The position numbers and the translations under genes were made by a program. From Calonectria ilicicola (lineage: Eukaryota; Ascomycota; Sordariomycetes; Hypocreales; Nectriaceae): 64,000 bases of DNA. The stretch covers positions 62,001-126,000 of the forward strand of contig CP085828.1 in the NCBI GenBank assembly GCA_020809705.1, read 5' to 3'. Below are positions 46,200 to 58,522 of the stretch, piece after piece (the first letter of the stretch is position 1; the number at the start of each line of letters is the position of its first letter). The notes under the pieces are model-generated. The model made no database searches. It was not told the origin of the DNA and saw nothing but the letters and a program-made list of their open reading frames with translations.

Positions 46200-49100
46200 G
46201 CATGAAGCCGCCGCGCATAAGAAACTTCTATCTCTAGGACAGATTATCCGAGGAAGAGCATTAGTACTTAATGCTTGCAAGGAAGAAGAAGTCCAGGTAG
46301 ATATGGATACCTGCGTACAGGTAGACCTTATTAGCCAATGACTAGTGCAAAGACTAGGTTTAAAGCTAGCCCTAGATATAGCTACGTCTACATTGGAAAG
46401 CTACAATAGAACCACATCGGCCTCGTATAAGGCATATTGGTTGACTTTATTCTTAATTGATTATCGGGGAATGCCCCGGAAGATCCAAAGAGCATTTGTC
46501 GAGGTATAATGTCTGAAAGATACTAGTGACCTACTTCTCTTAAATAGGTCTATAGGTAGAGAAGGTATTATGATTGATATGTGTAACTGCTGTTAGGTAT
46601 ATGAACCTATTTCTCTCATAGAACCTAAGGATGTTATAAAAGAATTGGTAGAGAATAGTAGGAAAGCCTATATACTTTATACTACTAGTGTACAATTACT
46701 AGAGAAAGAGCCAGTTAAGGCCTTAGGAGATAAAGCCATTAATAATGGTACTGGTATACTACCTCCAGAGTTATAACTAGAGTGGCGTATGTTTAATGAA
46801 GCAGAGGCAATAAAGCTATCACTTCTTGAAAGCGTAGAGCATTCTATTGATATTATGGAAGGCAAAGAGCCTCTATATAGTCCATTATACCCGCTGAATG
46901 CTGAACAATACCGTATGCTACAAGCATACATAGTAGATAATATTGCCAATGGCAGGATATAACTATCAGTTAGTGCTGCTAGCGCACTAATATTGTTCGT
47001 GCCAAAGAAAGATGGTACCATGCGTTTATGTATAGACTATAGAGGTCTTAATGCAATTACTATCAAGAATCGGTATCCACTCCCACTTATTAATGACCTT
47101 CTAGATAGGTTAGCAGGAGCAAGATGGATCACCAAGATTGACATTTGTGATATATACCATTATATTAGAATTAAAGAGAGTAATAGATAGAAGACTACTT
47201 TCAGAACTCAATATAGCTACTTTAAGTACACAGTTATACCATTTAGGTTAACTAATGCTCCGGCTACCTTCCAAGTATACATTCACCGTGCGCTTACAGG
47301 ACTCTTAGATACCTGTTGTATTGTATATCTAGATAATATTATTATCTATTCTAAGACAAGAGAATAGCACACTAAGGATATTAAGGAGATCCTTAGGCGG
47401 CTACACAACTTTCAATTATATACTAAACTCTCTAAATGTGCCTTTTATTAGCAAGAGATAGAATTCTTAGGGTATGTGATTACCCAGAAAGGCATTAAGA
47501 TAGATCCTACGCAAGTCCAATCTATTATCGAATAAAAGAAACCAACCTTATATAAGGACATACAGGTATTCCTTGGCTTCTGTAACTTCTACCGGAAGTT
47601 CATTCTTAGATACTCTAAAATAACAGGACCTTTAATAGAACTACTTAAGGGAAGCAAGAATAATCATAAGGCTAGAGACCTTACTTGGACCAAGATTGAA
47701 GAAAATGCGTTCCAGGAACTAAAGACAGCCTTCTGTTCAGCAACCATCTTGCGGCATTAGGATCCAATCCTAAAAGCCCATGTTAAGACAGATGCATCTG
47801 CCAAGGCTATCTCGGGGATCTTATTATAGCTTGTGGAAGATCAATGGCGCCCAATAGCCTACTAGTTAAGGAAGCTCTCCAATGCTAAACAACATTGGGG
47901 AACTAGACAGCAAGAGCTGCTTGCAATTATTAAGAGCTTAGAGCACTGGAGTCACTATCTATTAGGGCTGTCAGAGAAGTTCATGGTACTAACAGACCAC
48001 TCTACCCTCAAAGGCATTATTAAGGCTCCAGCGAAGGACCTTAGAGAAAGACTTACAAGATGGGTTTACAGGCTGTCCCCGTTCGATTTTGATCTTAAAC
48101 ACAGGCCAGGGAAGCTTAACCTAGCAGATGGTCTATCAAGATAACCAGATTATATGGAAGGGGAAATTATATACAAAGATATACTCCCTACACTTGCAAA
48201 GAAGCTCCAGTTAGTAGAGGAATTACCACCGGATATGCAACGTGTAGTTGCCAATGTGAAGAGCAAAACCAAGACTGCCAGCGCTTATATACAAGCCATC
48301 CGTACCAGCCTTAGGGGCAGTACACTCGTGCATTGGGCAGCAAGTGAGGGTTCCCTACCCTCAGGTTAGAAGTAGGCTATTGGACCACCAGACCAGCAGA
48401 ATATAGCTATAATCTCTCCAGTTACACAACGGCAAAAGGCTAGTAACATTACCGCAAAGGAGAGCGCTCAACAGGAAGAGGTTGTACACTCCAACCATAG
48501 GGACCTGTTAGGAGCTAGGGTAGTTGATCCAGAATAACTCATCCTACATCCTGTCATGAGAGAGCTTATGGAGGGCGAAACAGCATTTCTTGCTCAACCA
48601 TCTGCACAGTTGGAAGAACTGGTCCAAGAACTGCAGGCCAAAGATCCTTTCTATCAATAGCAGGTGCAGAAGGTTGAACAGGGCACTGGAGACGCAGAGA
48701 CGCACTACTTAGACGGAAATAGCACGCTCTTCTATAAGGGAAGGCTGGTTATCCCAGCGCAGCACACACTAAGGACTGAGATACTCCGTAGACACCATAA
48801 TAACCCAAGGGCAGGGCATATGGGAGTCACTAAGACAACTGAACTTATTAAGAGAAAATTCCACTAGAAAGGAATTACAGAGGATATACGTAATTATACC
48901 TCAAGATACCAGGCATATCAGGGTATGCGAACCCCACATCATAGACCATATGGGAAGCTACAGTCTCTACCACTGCTAGCGCACCCCTTTCAAGAAATCA
49001 GTATAGATTTTATTATAGGATTGCCTTAAAGCGCCCATAGTGATGGAGAAGAATATGATGCTATTCTTATGATTATCTGTCGTATAATAAAGTTCGCTAT

Positions 49101-50056
49101 ATTTATACTTATAAAGAAGACGCTTACTGCTGCTTAGATGGTATAAATATTATATAAGCATGTGGAATGCTGGTACAGAACACTAGAAGACATTATAAGC
49201 AATTGAGATAAGCTGTTCACAAGCTAGTTCTGGGAAGAACTGATAAAAGAACGAGCGATAACCAGGCGGTTATCCACTGCCTACTATCCTTAGATTGATG
49301 GGCAGACTGAGCGAATACATTAGACCTTGGAGAGATACTTGAGGTTGTTTGCGGGAGAAACCCTAGAGAGATGGGCAGCACAACTCCCCGAGAGCGAGTT
49401 TGCCTATAATAATAGCTGGTATAGCACTATTGGAGTGTTGCCGATGTAAGCATTATATGGCTACCATCCTAGAATGGTTGAGTATACTCCAGAGCACTTG
49501 AAGACTTGTGTACAGGGTGTACAAGAGCGCATTGAAGCCTTGAGCTGCGTGCGCGCTCAAGCTCAACAGTGTTGGCAGAAAGCTGTGGAAACACAGGCCA
49601 AGTATTACAACAAAAGGCATATTGCTATAGAGTATAAGAAAGGACAGATTGTTGGTTTATCTACAAGGAACTTTAGGTTCAAGCACAAGAAGCTTGCGCC
49701 TAAGTTTATTAAGGTTGCTATTGCTGAGAGAATAGGACAACAGGCCTATAGGGTACACCTACCTAAGCAATACCAACAGATGCACGATATTTTCTCGGTC
49801 TCCTTACTTGAACCCTGGGAAGGCGCTGAAGGCAGTGCTACTACCCACCTACCAGAGCTAGCTGAGGAAGAGAACGAATGGGAGGTCGAGGAGATCGTTG
49901 CACATAAAGGTGATGGTAATGAGATATTGTACCAGGTCAAGTGGGTTGGGTGGCCTGTGGAGTATAACACATAGGAATCTAAAGCTTATCTTGAGAATGC
50001 GATAGCTTCAGTACACAAGTACCACAAACAGATCAAGAGAATACATAAGAAATAGG
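46200..50056 (+). pseudogene. Element D pol: protease, RT, RNase H, integrase, chromodomain
   Basis: One frame, different from gag, with about 20 stops. RT is clear: [20 protein letters not shown] (46998-47055) and VYLDNIIIYSK (47325-47355), where the second catalytic Asp of YLDD reads Asn. RNase H contains LTDHSTLKGI (47990-48020) and ends HRPGKLNLADGLSR. The integrase finger LRTEILRRHHNNPRAGHMGV (48760-48820) and the chromodomain NEWEVEEIVAHKGDGNEILY (49870-49930) are open. The final 166 codons (49474-49974) are uninterrupted. Confidence 0.85.
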
Positions 50057-50136
50057 ACGATAAGGCACAAGGGTAATGCCACTCCTACTAGATCCTCTTA
50101 AGGCTTGAGGACAAGCCTCTGGGAGAAGGAGATAAT

Positions 50137-50351
50137 TGTAAAGATGTGGGACCAAGAGGACCAATCAAGCACGCATACCGAATGTGTACTAGCGCAAGAT
50201 GCTATAGGGCAAGGATGCCCACAACAATATCATGTAGTGAGCGCAGGCGAACGGTTCTACGGTTCGTCAAGTTGAAGTCTTGGTAATAAGAACAGAGGTC
50301 TATTGCGGTCCCATTCGTGCTTCACCCTAGTCGTGAATCCAGTTCGTTACA
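50137..50351 (+). repeat. Family-D 3' LTR
   Basis: 215 bp, followed by the target duplication ATAGC and resumption of family-A copy 2. Confidence 0.92.
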
Positions 50352-50356
50352 ATAGC

Positions 50357-50678
50357 AAACATATGCTCGTAGGTATACTTGGATTTCCTAGTTCATCCGT
50401 TCTAGCCCCCCATCGGTCTACAGGTGGTATACTGTACTAAGTTACTGTGTAATGCTAGCTAGCTTATAGAAGGCTCGTTAGAACCTACTGGTCCAATTGC
50501 TCTCTTGGTTATTAATAATAAACCGGGGCATTCTATGTGATCTATAATGGCAACTAAGGAACCATTCTGCACAGGCTTCTGCTTCCATTGTAGGCATAAT
50601 CTTAAGCATAATAGCTCGCATAAGTTAATCAACTATTACCTATAGATATTAAGACTTATCCTTGCCTATTAGAAGAAG
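50357..50678 (-). pseudogene. Family-A copy 2: integrase core part
   Basis: This minus-strand stretch matches 30710-31020 of copy 1 (GMPRFIISN-like and YHLQTDGGLER-like text). It breaks at 50680, where a foreign GC-rich segment begins. Confidence 0.75.
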
Positions 50679-50831
50679 ATGCTCTCGGAACGAGAGTGCT
50701 CTCGGAACGAGAGTTTAAGGGGCGCTAAAAAGAAGAGGTGCATGATGATGTTTTTCCCATACTCTTGCTTAGGTAATCAGGTCATGTGACTAGCACATGG
50801 TTATTCATGTGATTTAGCTTGAGGCCCCCCC

Positions 50832-50856
50832 GGAGGTGGGCGGGTGGGAGGGGGGG
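50832..50856 (+). other. G-quadruplex motif
   Basis: Four G-runs separated by single bases: GGG C GGG T GGG A GGGGGGG, preceded by GGAGGT. One-base loops make a very stable predicted quadruplex. A run of seven C precedes it. Confidence 0.7.
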
Positions 50857-50879
50857 CTAATTTGTTAGCTTATTAAGCC

Positions 50880-50975
50880 TTAGGTTCCTCTAGCCTTAGG
50901 TTCCTCTAGCCTTAGGTTCCTCTAGCTTTGGGTTCCTCTAGCTTTGGGTTCCTCTAGCTTTGGGTTCCTCTAGCT
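50880..50975 (+). repeat. 16-bp minisatellite, six copies
   Basis: The unit is TTAGGTTCCTCTAGCC in the first copies, drifting to TTGGGTTCCTCTAGCT in the last three. It is inside the GC-rich insert. Confidence 0.9.
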
Positions 50976-51085
50976 TTAAGATCTCTCTTAAACTCGAGTC
51001 CGAGAGCACTTTCTGGAGCGTTTAGGAGCAGGGCGACTAATCGCTCTTTCCGCAATCTATTATGAAATCTATAGCTAGATCACTC

Positions 51086-51483
51086 TGTTATGACCCAGAC
51101 GCCCGAAAGGCGGTAACCATGGGCAGAACCCCAACCAATCAGACCAAACTACCCTAGACCCATAAAACCAACCAATAGGAACAGAGTCGAACCGCCCTCG
51201 TTCGACTCAACCGAAGATCGCAACAAACACTGTCGAACCGACCCCGTTCGACTATTACGATAATGGAACCTTAGATAGAATAGTATATAGACAGATTAAG
51301 TTCTACCGTAAGGAACGGAACTGATCAGCTTTCAATATAACTTGGTTACCTTAATTGCGATTGACCATTACCTAACGTAACATTCCTATTGTTCTACTAC
51401 TATAACGCACTTGACCACCCTGCTAATATTAACCCTTCGCTCTGATTGGTTCACCTAGTTGGGAAATTGACCAGATCGTTACA
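51086..51483 (+). repeat. Solo LTR of family C
   Basis: 398 bp, TGTTATGACC...CGTTACA, with target duplication CACTC at 51081-51085 and 51484-51488. It is clearly less mutated than the LTRs of full element C, for example it keeps many CG pairs (GACGCCCGAAAGGCGG). Confidence 0.94.
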
Positions 51484-51488
51484 CACTC

Positions 51489-54400
51489 CATGACCGTTCT
51501 AGAACCAGCAAAGGCTTTAATAGCCCTCTCTTTAACTACCACCAGATATAACTTCTTCTGTAGATTTGATAATTAGTAATAAACCAGCGAACTAGCTGCA
51601 ATAGTCCTAGCCAAAAGAATCACCTTAATACTAAAACTATTATACCATTACAGCCTAGGTGACCTCCAGTAGCAATATCATACTCCATCTGTACAATATA
51701 AGTACATAGTATTTTTACATTAATCTCACTACCAGATACCTATAACCGATCTTAGAAGATTAATTAACCTTTAGTATCTAAAGCACATTCTAAGATCTAA
51801 ACCTTTAGACCTAACTTAAGTGGCAGACTTCACTCCTACTATTATATTATAGCATATACACTTACATAAGTCTCATCCATAGCAATAGCTTGATCCTATA
51901 AATCCTATAGCTCCAGATGATCAGAGAAAACCACCATCTGTAGTATCTCTACCTAGACTACCCAAAGAATAACTTACTCCAGTGTAGTCACTCCATCCTG
52001 TGGAATAGCTAGTTGAGGGATCAACTGCAGGTAATGGCCCTACTCCCTAGGGTCTTCGACCCCCTTGGGTATATCCTGCTCTCTGCGGCTTAGCACATCT
52101 AGCGCTACCGCCTTACTGCCAGGTCAATACTCAAGCTGGAAATCATATTCTAATAGCTATCTTACCCAATGACTCTGTTGCTTTATAAGATACTGATGTT
52201 TTATAAAGTATATCAGGTTCTTATAATTTATAATAATAGTAAATGGGCTATAGCTGTGTAGTTCTGCTCTCTAAGCATCTAGGCAATGTATAATCGCTAG
52301 TATCTCCTTGTTGTGGATTGGGTAGTTGTATTCTACTGGGCTTAGCTGTTGTAAGTGAAAGGCAACTAGCTGACGGCGGCCTTACTTATCTTCTTGAGCT
52401 AGCACTTCTTCTAATGCATTATCTGAGCAATCAGCCTTAAGAAATATTAGTCTATCTGGATCCTACTGTTGTAACATAGGAGCTTTGCAAAACCTATGCT
52501 TAAGTTCCTGGAAAGCTGCTTCCTCGCTAGGTTCCCATTTAAAGGCAACCCTTTTCCAAGTTAATATTATTAGAGGGACTAATATCTTTGCAAAGTCTGG
52601 TATAAAGATCTAATAGTAATTTATAAAGCCTAGAAAACTCTACACACCTTTCACTATCTAGGGTGCTTTCTATTTATAAATTGCTTGCTGCTTCTCTAGA
52701 TCACAGAATACTCCTTTCCTAGCCTGCACAATAAATCCTAGGTATTTTACCTCTTAGATTGTAAACTTGTACTTCTTTAGATCTAGATATAGTCTAGCAG
52801 CAGCTAAGGCACAGAGTACCTTCCATACCTTTACTAGATAATCCTTCTTTAAGCTGCTAGAATAGATCAATATATCATCCAAATAGGCTATAGCAAAGTT
52901 ATCTAAAAAGTCTTATAATATCTTGTTTATATACCTCTAGAACATAGCAGGTACGCCGCTCAGGCCAAATGGGCATACCAGCCACTTGTACAGCCTAAAC
53001 CAGGTCCAGAAGGCAGTCTTAGCCTCATGCCCTTTAACCATTCGGACCTTATAGAAGGCAACAACTACATCTAGCTTAGTAAACTACTTAGCCTTGGATA
53101 GGTTCTATAGTGTCTCTGTGATTAGGGGAAGAGAATACCGGTCCTATTATATAATAGCATTAAGTATATAATAATTGCAATAAAAGCATAATCCTTCTCC
53201 AGGCTTCCTAATAAATAATACTAAGGCGCTAGTAGCCGAGCTACTAGCTTGGATAAATCCCTTATCTAATAAATCCCTAAAAATCTTCCTGAGAACTAGC
53301 AATTCCTCCCTAGACATATTATATAAAGGTCCTTAAGAGAGTAATAGTTTATCCTCGAACTTATCTTACTATAGATTAATCTTATAATTAATGCCTGGTT
53401 GGTGTAGTGGTAGTTTAGCTGTCTCTATTGTTAAAAATAGTTCTCCAAATTCATCAAGCAATATAGCCGGAACCCATTCCTTTAGATCTTCCTTAACCTT
53501 CTATTAAAGGGCTTCTTTAATATCTTTTAAGCTAATAGATTGCATTAATAATGTTGCTAGATTATATGTTCTACACAAGCGGCGACATTCAGCTGCAAAG
53601 GTCACAGCTATAATACAATGAGCTGCCCATATCTAACGGACCCTTAGGGTTTCTTCTTCGCCAGCAAGCTGTAGCTTGATTCCAGCTACCCTATGGGTGA
53701 TATACTCTTTTGTTATATTATAAATAACCTCATTTGCCTTTAACTAAGGCTTGCTTAGAAATAAATCCTCTTCTAGGCCTTTTATAGTATAGGCATATAG
53801 CCTCTGCTTATAACCTCCTACCTCAAGGGTTAATGCTACAATCTTGGAGGTATAAGTCCTTTCCTTAGACTTGGTAAAGCTATTGAGCTGTTGTGGTATC
53901 TTCTTAATATATGGAAGGGCTAGCCGGTTGGCTAGATCTTTACTTACAAAAGCAAAAGTATTACAGCCTATATCAATAAGGGCTTAAATAGGTTGATTAT
54001 TAACTCTTGCTTTGACTAGAGCTAATCCACTAATCATTATAGGCTTTTGCTTTGCCCACCCTTAAAGATCTTCCCTAGATAGCTCTAATACCTGACTTTA
54101 TATTAGAGCTCTTTATTTTCCAAGTCTTCACTCTTACTAACAAATAAATCTAACTCTATAAAGTCAGCACTACTAGCTTGCTTGGCTTTCTTTACTTAAG
54201 ATCGTCGGACTATTAATTAGCGAATCGGGTAAAAGGCCTTTAAATAATCAAGGCTTCCATAGCTAAAGCAATATTATACATCCTAGTCTTAATTACTAGC
54301 AGGCTACTTGTAAGAGGTTGGTTTCTTAGCAGCTACCTTATCTATTATTAGTGTATTACCTTTATAATCCTTGGTCACTTTAGGGACCTAAGAAATATAA

Positions 54401-55283
54401 TCTTACCTTTGGCTGGCAGTAGGTTCCTTTTTCCCTGGCTTCCTAAGTTTCTTTAGCTTCCAAGCTATATCCTATACTTAAGCCAGCCAGCCCACATAAT
54501 CATATAGTAGGTTTACCATAACCAAGCTATGCTATAATTGTAAGTTCAGCGTACCTTCTAAAAAGGTAATCTTGGCTTAATCAATCTATTAGGAGCCTCT
54601 TACATTTACCATAACTTACTTAAACTTAGATAGAAAGCTTGTGAGAGAGGTATTCTTACCTTGTTAAAGGGTTTGTAAGGATGCTGCTACGTACGCCTGC
54701 GAATTAGCATCCTTATATGTACAATCTAAGTAATATATAAAGTCTACAAGATTATAACAACCTCTAGGTCCTCTAGTAGCATAGAAGGTAGCCACTACCT
54801 TTTAGGGTCCTGCTACTAAACATAAGTTGACCAAGTACTAGAGCTCTTGGTTTAATATATAAAGGTAAGTATCTAGCTTTAACTTATCTCTTATCTATTA
54901 TAACTATATTGGGTACTTGCGGCGGTCACCTGAAAACTTTAGTAGATTTAGAAGCAGCTTCTGCTTTAAGAGGGCTGTCAAGGGACATCAGTATCCAGCC
55001 TAATTGAACCTAATAACTCCGCCTTAACTAAGGCCTTTAGGCTCTCCTCAGGGCATTCCTGTGACAGCATCGATCTCTCTGCTGCACTACCCTGTTAGGC
55101 TCTTAACTGTACAATCTACTCTTGGATTAAGGCTAAAGCTGTACTTAATCCTTGCTGTATAAGCTGCGCTAGCTACTGTTGGGTCACCTTATCCAGCGCT
55201 GAGCTACTAGATCCTTAATCCGCTATTGTGCCCACAAATATCTTAACCAATAGTTTATATTGAAGTTAATTAAGCTTTAGATA
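51489..55283 (-). pseudogene. Family-A copy 2: integrase finger, RNase H, RT, protease, gag
   Basis: Minus-strand sequence is colinear with 26860-30650 of copy 1: pol from 51489 to about 54150 and gag from about 54200 to 55240. It includes the mirrored RT YLDD region near 52880 and the protease DTG region near 53970. Stops and missense changes run throughout, and no long frame survives. Confidence 0.85.
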
Positions 55284-55495
55284 TATGAAGGGCTGGTCCT
55301 GGGTTTATTTAACTTGAAGGGTGCTCTATATTGGTTTATTTAAAGCTAAGGAGGAAGAAGAAGAAGATAATTAGAAGAATATGTTCTTTTGATTATATAT
55401 ACCTTGGTATGCCCTTGCTACTAACATAGTTATGAAGCTTAATCTAGGTGGATATGGCATAGCCGTAATCCTCTGCCAGGCTTCAGCCTGTAACA
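55284..55495 (-). repeat. Family-A 5' LTR of copy 2
   Basis: 212 bp starting TATGAAGGGC (decayed TGTGAAGGGC), ending CCTGTAACA and followed by the target duplication TTAAT. About 25 transitions separate it from the young LTR. Confidence 0.93.
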
Positions 55496-55500
55496 TTAAT

Positions 55501-55841
55501 AAAGGAAATATTCATCTATATATATAACATATAGCCCCTCTAAAATAAAATAACAATATAATATATACTTATTTAATAAGTTTAATTTTAAGCTTATCCT
55601 TTTTACCTTCCACTGTATTATAACCTCTAACATTTATAAAAAAGGACCTTCCTTTATTATAATTTTAGCCTCTACTACCTCCATTACTCTAATACCCCTC
55701 TCTTCTAGATTATCCTTTAATTTCTTTAAATATTCTAATTTAATAAATATTACCATTATTTAGGATTAGATCTTTAAGATAACCTTCTAAGAAGCTTCTA
55801 AAGAAGTATATAATAAATTTAATTTACTTTATATTTTTAAA
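55501..55841. other. AT-rich spacer
   Basis: It holds A/T runs and no coding signal. It may be further decayed repeat. Confidence 0.4.
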
Positions 55842-55843
55842 TA

Positions 55844-57703
55844 ACGTACATCATATACAAGCGCACCACCTAAACAAGCAGGCCATTTTTCACTACCCTC
55901 AATTAATATATTAATATAAAAACACAACAACACATCTAATCAATTAGAACTAATCACTTTTCTCTTCCTTAAAGGTCTCAATAACTATTTAACATATCCT
56001 TAAATTATAACCAGTCCCCTCGCAAGTCCTATAATGCCGTTCCTTCAATCATGCTAACTATCTTCGACCACCACTTTCTAATATTTCAGCTTGTATTTAT
56101 ACATTGGCTTTTATTTGATCAATTGCTTCTCTCCCTTGCTCTACTATCATTATCCCTCCATTCTATAAGCAGGTTCTTTTTGCTCTATGCTATTTACTAA
56201 ATGCCTTATTTGATTATCGAAGATCTTATATCTTAGCCTTCAATAATATTATCTTATACATAATTGCCTTTATTCCCTTAAAAAGCAACTTTAATACCTT
56301 AAGAATAGATTCTGGAGAGCTACTTTAATACCTTTTGATTTATCTTTCTAGATACTTAGATTGTAAGTTTGCCTTTATAATAGTTCTTGGGGTTCTTGAA
56401 GTCCAAGTATTAGATAGTGGAACCTCTTAATTAATTGGTATTGGAGTCTGTAGCCGCATATTAAGCTTTAATATAACAATTTCTACATTTAGAGGATCAA
56501 GGCTAGCTCCTTTAAAGCCTACCTTGATATTTTATTCTATTATAGTAGTATTATATATATTAAAAAAGGCTAGGAGGAAGTTAGACTTTGAAATATAAGT
56601 AATAGAGCATCTGATCAAATGCTCTATTTCTTTCCTATATGCTATTTTAAGCAATCTAAAGTATATAATATTAAAAGGCTAAAGTAAATAAGATGAATTA
56701 AAAGGAATGTAAAGTATAATAATCTTATTATCCTTGCAATATTACTTAAATTCAAGTAAGTAATAACTTTCATGCTTATTGAAGATTAAAAAGCAATAAC
56801 AACCAATTGATTAGGTCTTTATATATTGATTGAAATACTTAAGCCACTCAAGGCCTATAATATTATCAGTCCAGCTATTATAGGTAGTAGCAATAGCCTA
56901 ATTGCTTAGGAGATTGCTATCTTGATACTAATTGGCAAGATGATATTGGCCTGTAGTAATAAGAAATGGCAGGATTGCCTACCCTCTTGTATTAATCCCT
57001 TGGATAGCTATTATCCATTCTCGGTTTCTAGGCTGGATTAATTTTGGATTTGAATGTTTTTCTACATCTATAATAACTATTCTACTTCTAATAAGGCCTA
57101 TTATAAAGCCAATCTTATTAAAGTTATAGATATTATCTGATTAAATACTATATTTTATAATTATATTCGCTATAAGTATAAACTACTTATTAATAATCTT
57201 TAGATCTTTATATTTAGCCCTCTTATAATTATATTTACAAAAAGAACACATCTTAAGCTCTAGATATCACTTAATAAAGTTTAAAGCCTAATACTTACCA
57301 ATAGATAATACATCGCGATTAGCAAGCAATTGATCAGCTATTTCTTGAACAGCATATAGCTATGGAGGAAATCCCCGGGAATCTAGATTAAGAATATAAT
57401 TAAGAATAATCTATTTCTCTAGATTAGATAGTTTATATAAATTAGGGATAATATTATCTTGAGATTAAGTGCCCTGTTGGCGGTGAGCTATTCGCTACCG
57501 ACTGATCCTATAGACCAATGCAGCTTTTTTAATGGATAACCTTGGGTTATTTTGAAGGGCCTAAAGAGCAAGAAGAGTTCTGGCCTCAATATCTGGCTGT
57601 GATATATTTTGTAGTTAAGAATCAGTTGATCAAATGGAAAAGTGTATGTATGAGGGATTTTTGGCCTGCTTGTTTGGGTGGCGCGCTCGTATATGATGTA
57701 CGT
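55844..57703 (-). mobile_element. Fot1/pogo-type DNA transposon 1, 1,860 bp
   Basis: Inverted terminal repeats of about 42 bp begin ACGTACATCATATAC at both ends with three transitions between them. TA is duplicated at 55842-55843 and 57704-57705. The length is that of Fot1. The transposase relic reads on the minus strand. Confidence 0.92.
56050..57470 (-). pseudogene. Fot1/pogo-like transposase relic 1
   Basis: Minus-strand text shows the DDE core: IYNFNKIGFIIGLI where family members have NFDExGF, then QPRNREWIIAIQGINTRGQA, QYHLANQYQDSNL and NSWTDNIIGLEWLKYF (57100-56800). The first catalytic Asp reads Asn. Several stops are present, so it is inactive. Confidence 0.8.
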
Positions 57704-57705
57704 TA

Positions 57706-58319
57706 TTACTAATATAACCTTTTTTTTTCTTTTATAATGCAAAGAACTACTACTATTAGCATACTAAATTAACTAAGTAAGAAATAATAAAAACATATAT
57801 AAACTATACTTTTTACACTTATATAATTATAACTTTTATAATTCTAAATATATTTAGAATAATAAGTTAAGCCTTTACCTATTATATAGGAAAGGCTAGT
57901 ACTTATATAACATATATAGGCTATAATAAAAGTCTTAAAAAGATTAATATAATTAGTAAGATCTTTAATTTTATAATTCTTATAAATAGAAGATACTTTT
58001 ATTATTTTATTTAATATAATATTAATATAATAAAATAATTATAAGTCTAAGTTTAAATAATATATATAACAAACCATAGCAACCTATTATACCAGCCTTA
58101 AAGATAAGACTAACAAAAGGAAGATATTATATTATAATCCATATTATACCTAGAGTAGTCTAGAATAGCAAAATACCATATCTTATAAGAAACTAATTAT
58201 CCTATAATTATATATAATTAATCAAAGAAGAAGTAATAAAAGCAACTACTATAATAAGTATAAAAGGTATTATATCTAGTATATTAAGTATATTATATAT
58301 ACTAAAATAGGATAGTAAT
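57706..58319. other. AT-rich spacer
   Basis: Very AT-rich, with no reading frame or structured repeat that I can support. It may include the unrecognisable 5' part of the LTR-C relic that follows. Confidence 0.4.
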
Positions 58320-58522
58320 ATATAGATAGATTAGATCTTATTATAAGGAATAGAATTAATTAATTTTTAATATAATTTGATTACCTTAATTATAATTAAT
58401 TATTACTTAATATAATACTTTTATTACTTTACTTTATTATAATATACTTAACTATCCTATTAATAATAAACCTTTCATTTTAATTAATTTATTAAGTTGG
58501 GAATTAACCAGACTGTTATAAT
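58320..58522 (+). repeat. Decayed family-C LTR fragment
   Basis: Alignable by eye to the second half of LTR-C: GGAATAGAATTAATTAATTT for GGAATGGAACCGATCAGC, and AAGTTGGGAATTAACCAGAC followed by TGTTATA at the end. Changes are transitions toward A/T. Confidence 0.75.

Larger units (their letters stand above)
44558..50351 (+). mobile_element. Family-D Ty3/gypsy retrotransposon with chromodomain, 5,794 bp
   Basis: 215-bp LTRs at 44558-44772 and 50137-50351 (TGTAAAGATG...CGTTACA) and target duplication ATAGC (44553-44557 and 50352-50356). The copy-1 sequence GAATAGCAAACATATGCTCG shows the uninterrupted site. The LTR copies differ by about 15 transitions and no transversion I can see. Gag and pol are on the plus strand in two frames. 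Confidence 0.95.
50681..51054. mobile_element. GC-rich 374-bp insert in copy 2, possible MITE
   Basis: The family-A backbone reads GAAGAT before and CTATTATGAAATC after, matching GAAGATCTGTTATAAAATC in copy 1, so this is an insertion. AT occurs on both sides (50679-50680, 51055-51056). The left end has two 17-bp copies of a hairpin CTCTCG-GAA-CGAGAG, and a near copy is inverted at about 50985-51010. It also holds a G-run motif and a 16-bp minisatellite. No ORF is visible. Class unknown. Confidence 0.65.
36645..55495 (-). mobile_element. Family-A gypsy element, copy 2, old and carrying four insertions
   Basis: The 5' LTR on the right (55284-55495) and the 3' LTR on the left (36645-36695 plus 43601-43761) are each 212 bp. 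The target duplication TTAAT lies at 36640-36644 and 55496-55500. Removing elements C and D, the GC-rich insert and the solo LTR-C leaves a backbone colinear with copy 1. It is strongly mutated, with stops throughout. Confidence 0.93.

Noticed and set aside
50681..51054. Helitron
   Set aside because: It lies at an AT dinucleotide, but the ends are not TC...CTRR and the hairpin is at the wrong end.
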